From contig JAQTVG010000094.1 of assembly GCA_028706895.1 (NCBI GenBank), forward strand, positions 1 through 5,106: a stretch of 5,106 bases of DNA, read 5' to 3'. The notes under the pieces were generated by a model that made no database searches, was not told where the DNA came from, and saw only the letters and a program-made list of their open reading frames with translations. The stretch's first letter is position 1; the number at the start of each line of letters is the position of its first letter. Origin of the DNA: Candidatus Omnitrophota bacterium. GTDB lineage: Bacteria > Omnitrophota > Gorgyraeia > Gygaellales > Profunditerraquicolaceae. The translations under genes were made by a program, and so were the position numbers. Shown here piece by piece: positions 4,499 to 5,106 of this stretch.

Positions 4499-4523
4499 GG
4501 AGGGCCTTTATTCGGGGTAAAAT
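4495..4523 (+). promoter_or_regulatory. Promoter of the AsmA-like gene
   Basis: TAAAAT (4518-4523, five of six) lies 17 bp after TTGCGG (4495-4500, three of six). It is a plausible but not strong promoter. Its -35 is nine bases from the -35 of the divergent gene. Confidence 0.5.
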
Positions 4524-4543
4524 AGCCCAAAAGGAGGATAGCT

Positions 4544-5106
4544 ATGAAAAAGCCGCTGAAGGTCTCACTTATAGTTGTTGTTTCCATCCTCGCCGCAGCC
4601 ATTCTCAAAGACTTCGTGATCAAATCCGTAATAACCGTAGTAGCAACGCAGGTAACCGGCGCCCCTGTCCATATTGACGGGTTTTCCCTCGGCATCTTTA
4701 ACCAGGGCGTGAAAATATCAGGATTCAAAATGTATAATCCCAAAGGGTTCCCCAGGGGGACCCTTGTGCACATATCAAAAATAAATGTTACCTATGACCT
4801 GGGCGCTTTGCTCAAGAGGAAATTGCACCTGGCAAACGCCGAGATAGAACTGAAGGAAATGGGCCTTATAAAGAACTCCGAAGGCAAATTGAATGTCAAC
4901 GAATTGAAGGTAATGAAGCAGGAGGAAAAAAAGAAGGCCAAGCCCTCCAAGCAAATGCCCATGCAGATAGATCTCCTTAAGCTGGGCATCGGGAAGATCG
5001 TTTCCAAGGATTATAGTTCGGGTAAGGAACCGGTTGTTTATGTATATGATGTGAATATACATAAGACTTATAAAAACATAACCAGTGTTCAGCAATTGGC
5101 AGCGCT
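4544..5106 (+). CDS. AsmA-like membrane-anchored protein, N-terminal part
   Basis: The frame is open from ATG 4544 to the window end (187 full codons), so the gene is cut only by the window. A hydrophobic segment at 7-21, with KK/K before it, anchors the protein in the inner membrane with the rest in the periplasm. The following part has the AsmA/DUF748 look: a helix after the anchor with VTGAPVHIDGFSLGIFNQGV (37-56), then short amphipathic strands such as ISKINVTYDLGALLKRKLHL (77-96) and NAEIELKEMGLIKNSEGKLN. A Lys-rich insert (125-137) precedes the next strand. AsmA-type proteins are linked to outer-membrane assembly and lipid transport; the exact role here is not known. AGGAGG (4532-4537) is six bases before the ATG. 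The usual family length is several hundred residues, so most lies outside. Confidence 0.82.
   Translation, partial: MKKPLKVSLIVVVSILAAAILKDFVIKSVITVVATQVTGAPVHIDGFSLGIFNQGVKISGFKMYNPKGFPRGTLVHISKINVTYDLGALLKRKLHLANAEIELKEMGLIKNSEGKLNVNELKVMKQEEKKKAKPSKQMPMQIDLLKLGIGKIVSKDYSSGKEPVVYVYDVNIHKTYKNITSVQQLAA

Noticed and set aside
4453..4773. Open frame of 106 codons on the minus strand
   Set aside because: It covers the divergent promoter region and the start of the AsmA-like gene; its reading looks like an antisense shadow.
4775..5095. Open frame of 106 codons on the minus strand
   Set aside because: It is antisense to the continuous AsmA-like frame, which has a start, ribosome binding site and membrane anchor.
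1..5106. CRISPR array, insertion sequence, integrase, toxin-antitoxin or defence genes
   Set aside because: No spaced direct repeats, no terminal inverted repeats with a transposase, and no recognisable protein of these types on either strand.

Overview
The window reads as chromosomal DNA from a diderm (Gram-negative type) bacterium. Several products have Sec-type signal peptides, one belongs to the periplasmic Spy/CpxP family, and one is AsmA-like, a family tied to envelope biogenesis. The DUF134 / NifX-like / DsrE-like gene set is typical of anaerobes. Together with moderate GC, strong AAGGAGG-type ribosome binding sites and many small lineage-type secreted proteins, this would fit an uncultured anaerobic lineage such as Candidatus Omnitrophota. 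That placement is inference only; the sequence does not prove it. Promoters look like ordinary housekeeping-sigma promoters, several with an extended -10 (TGn before the -10 box).

Layout. (1) 1-180: a self-contained tRNA-Asn(GTT) unit with promoter, gene and strong terminator. (2) 184-1060: one AT-rich orphan gene for a multi-pass membrane protein, with its own extended -10 promoter and a terminator. A short coding-like stretch lies on the minus strand behind it. (3) 1064-2155: a three-gene operon behind a TTGACA promoter, encoding a DUF134/UPF0251 DNA-binding protein, a NifX/NifB-type FeMo-cofactor-domain protein and a DsrE-like Cys-containing protein. (4) 2261-2506: a 73-aa protein with one membrane anchor and a charged helix. 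It converges on the next gene through a shared bidirectional terminator. (5) 2609-3905: divergent transcription from a 162-bp intergenic region. To the left runs a Met/Cys-rich Spy/CpxP-type periplasmic protein; to the right runs a two-gene unit of a small exported protein and a 58-aa two-CxxC zinc-ribbon protein. (6) 3934-5106: a second divergent pair. To the left is an exported protein that joins a small beta-barrel-like region to an STI1-like alpha-helical tail; to the right is the start of an AsmA-like inner-membrane-anchored protein that runs off the window.

How the genes may work together. The operon at 1126-2155 is the clearest functional unit: a probable regulator followed by two small redox/metal-sulfur-type proteins, a neighbourhood known in anaerobes but without an established biochemical role. 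The genes from 2609 onward are mostly envelope proteins. The promoters of the Spy-like gene and of the barrel/STI1-like gene share a notably similar sequence, which hints at common regulation. I see no mobile element, CRISPR array, toxin-antitoxin or defence system. The best leads are the shared envelope promoter element, the barrel-plus-STI1 fusion, the inverted repeat between the second divergent promoters, and the AT-rich orphan gene beside the tRNA.
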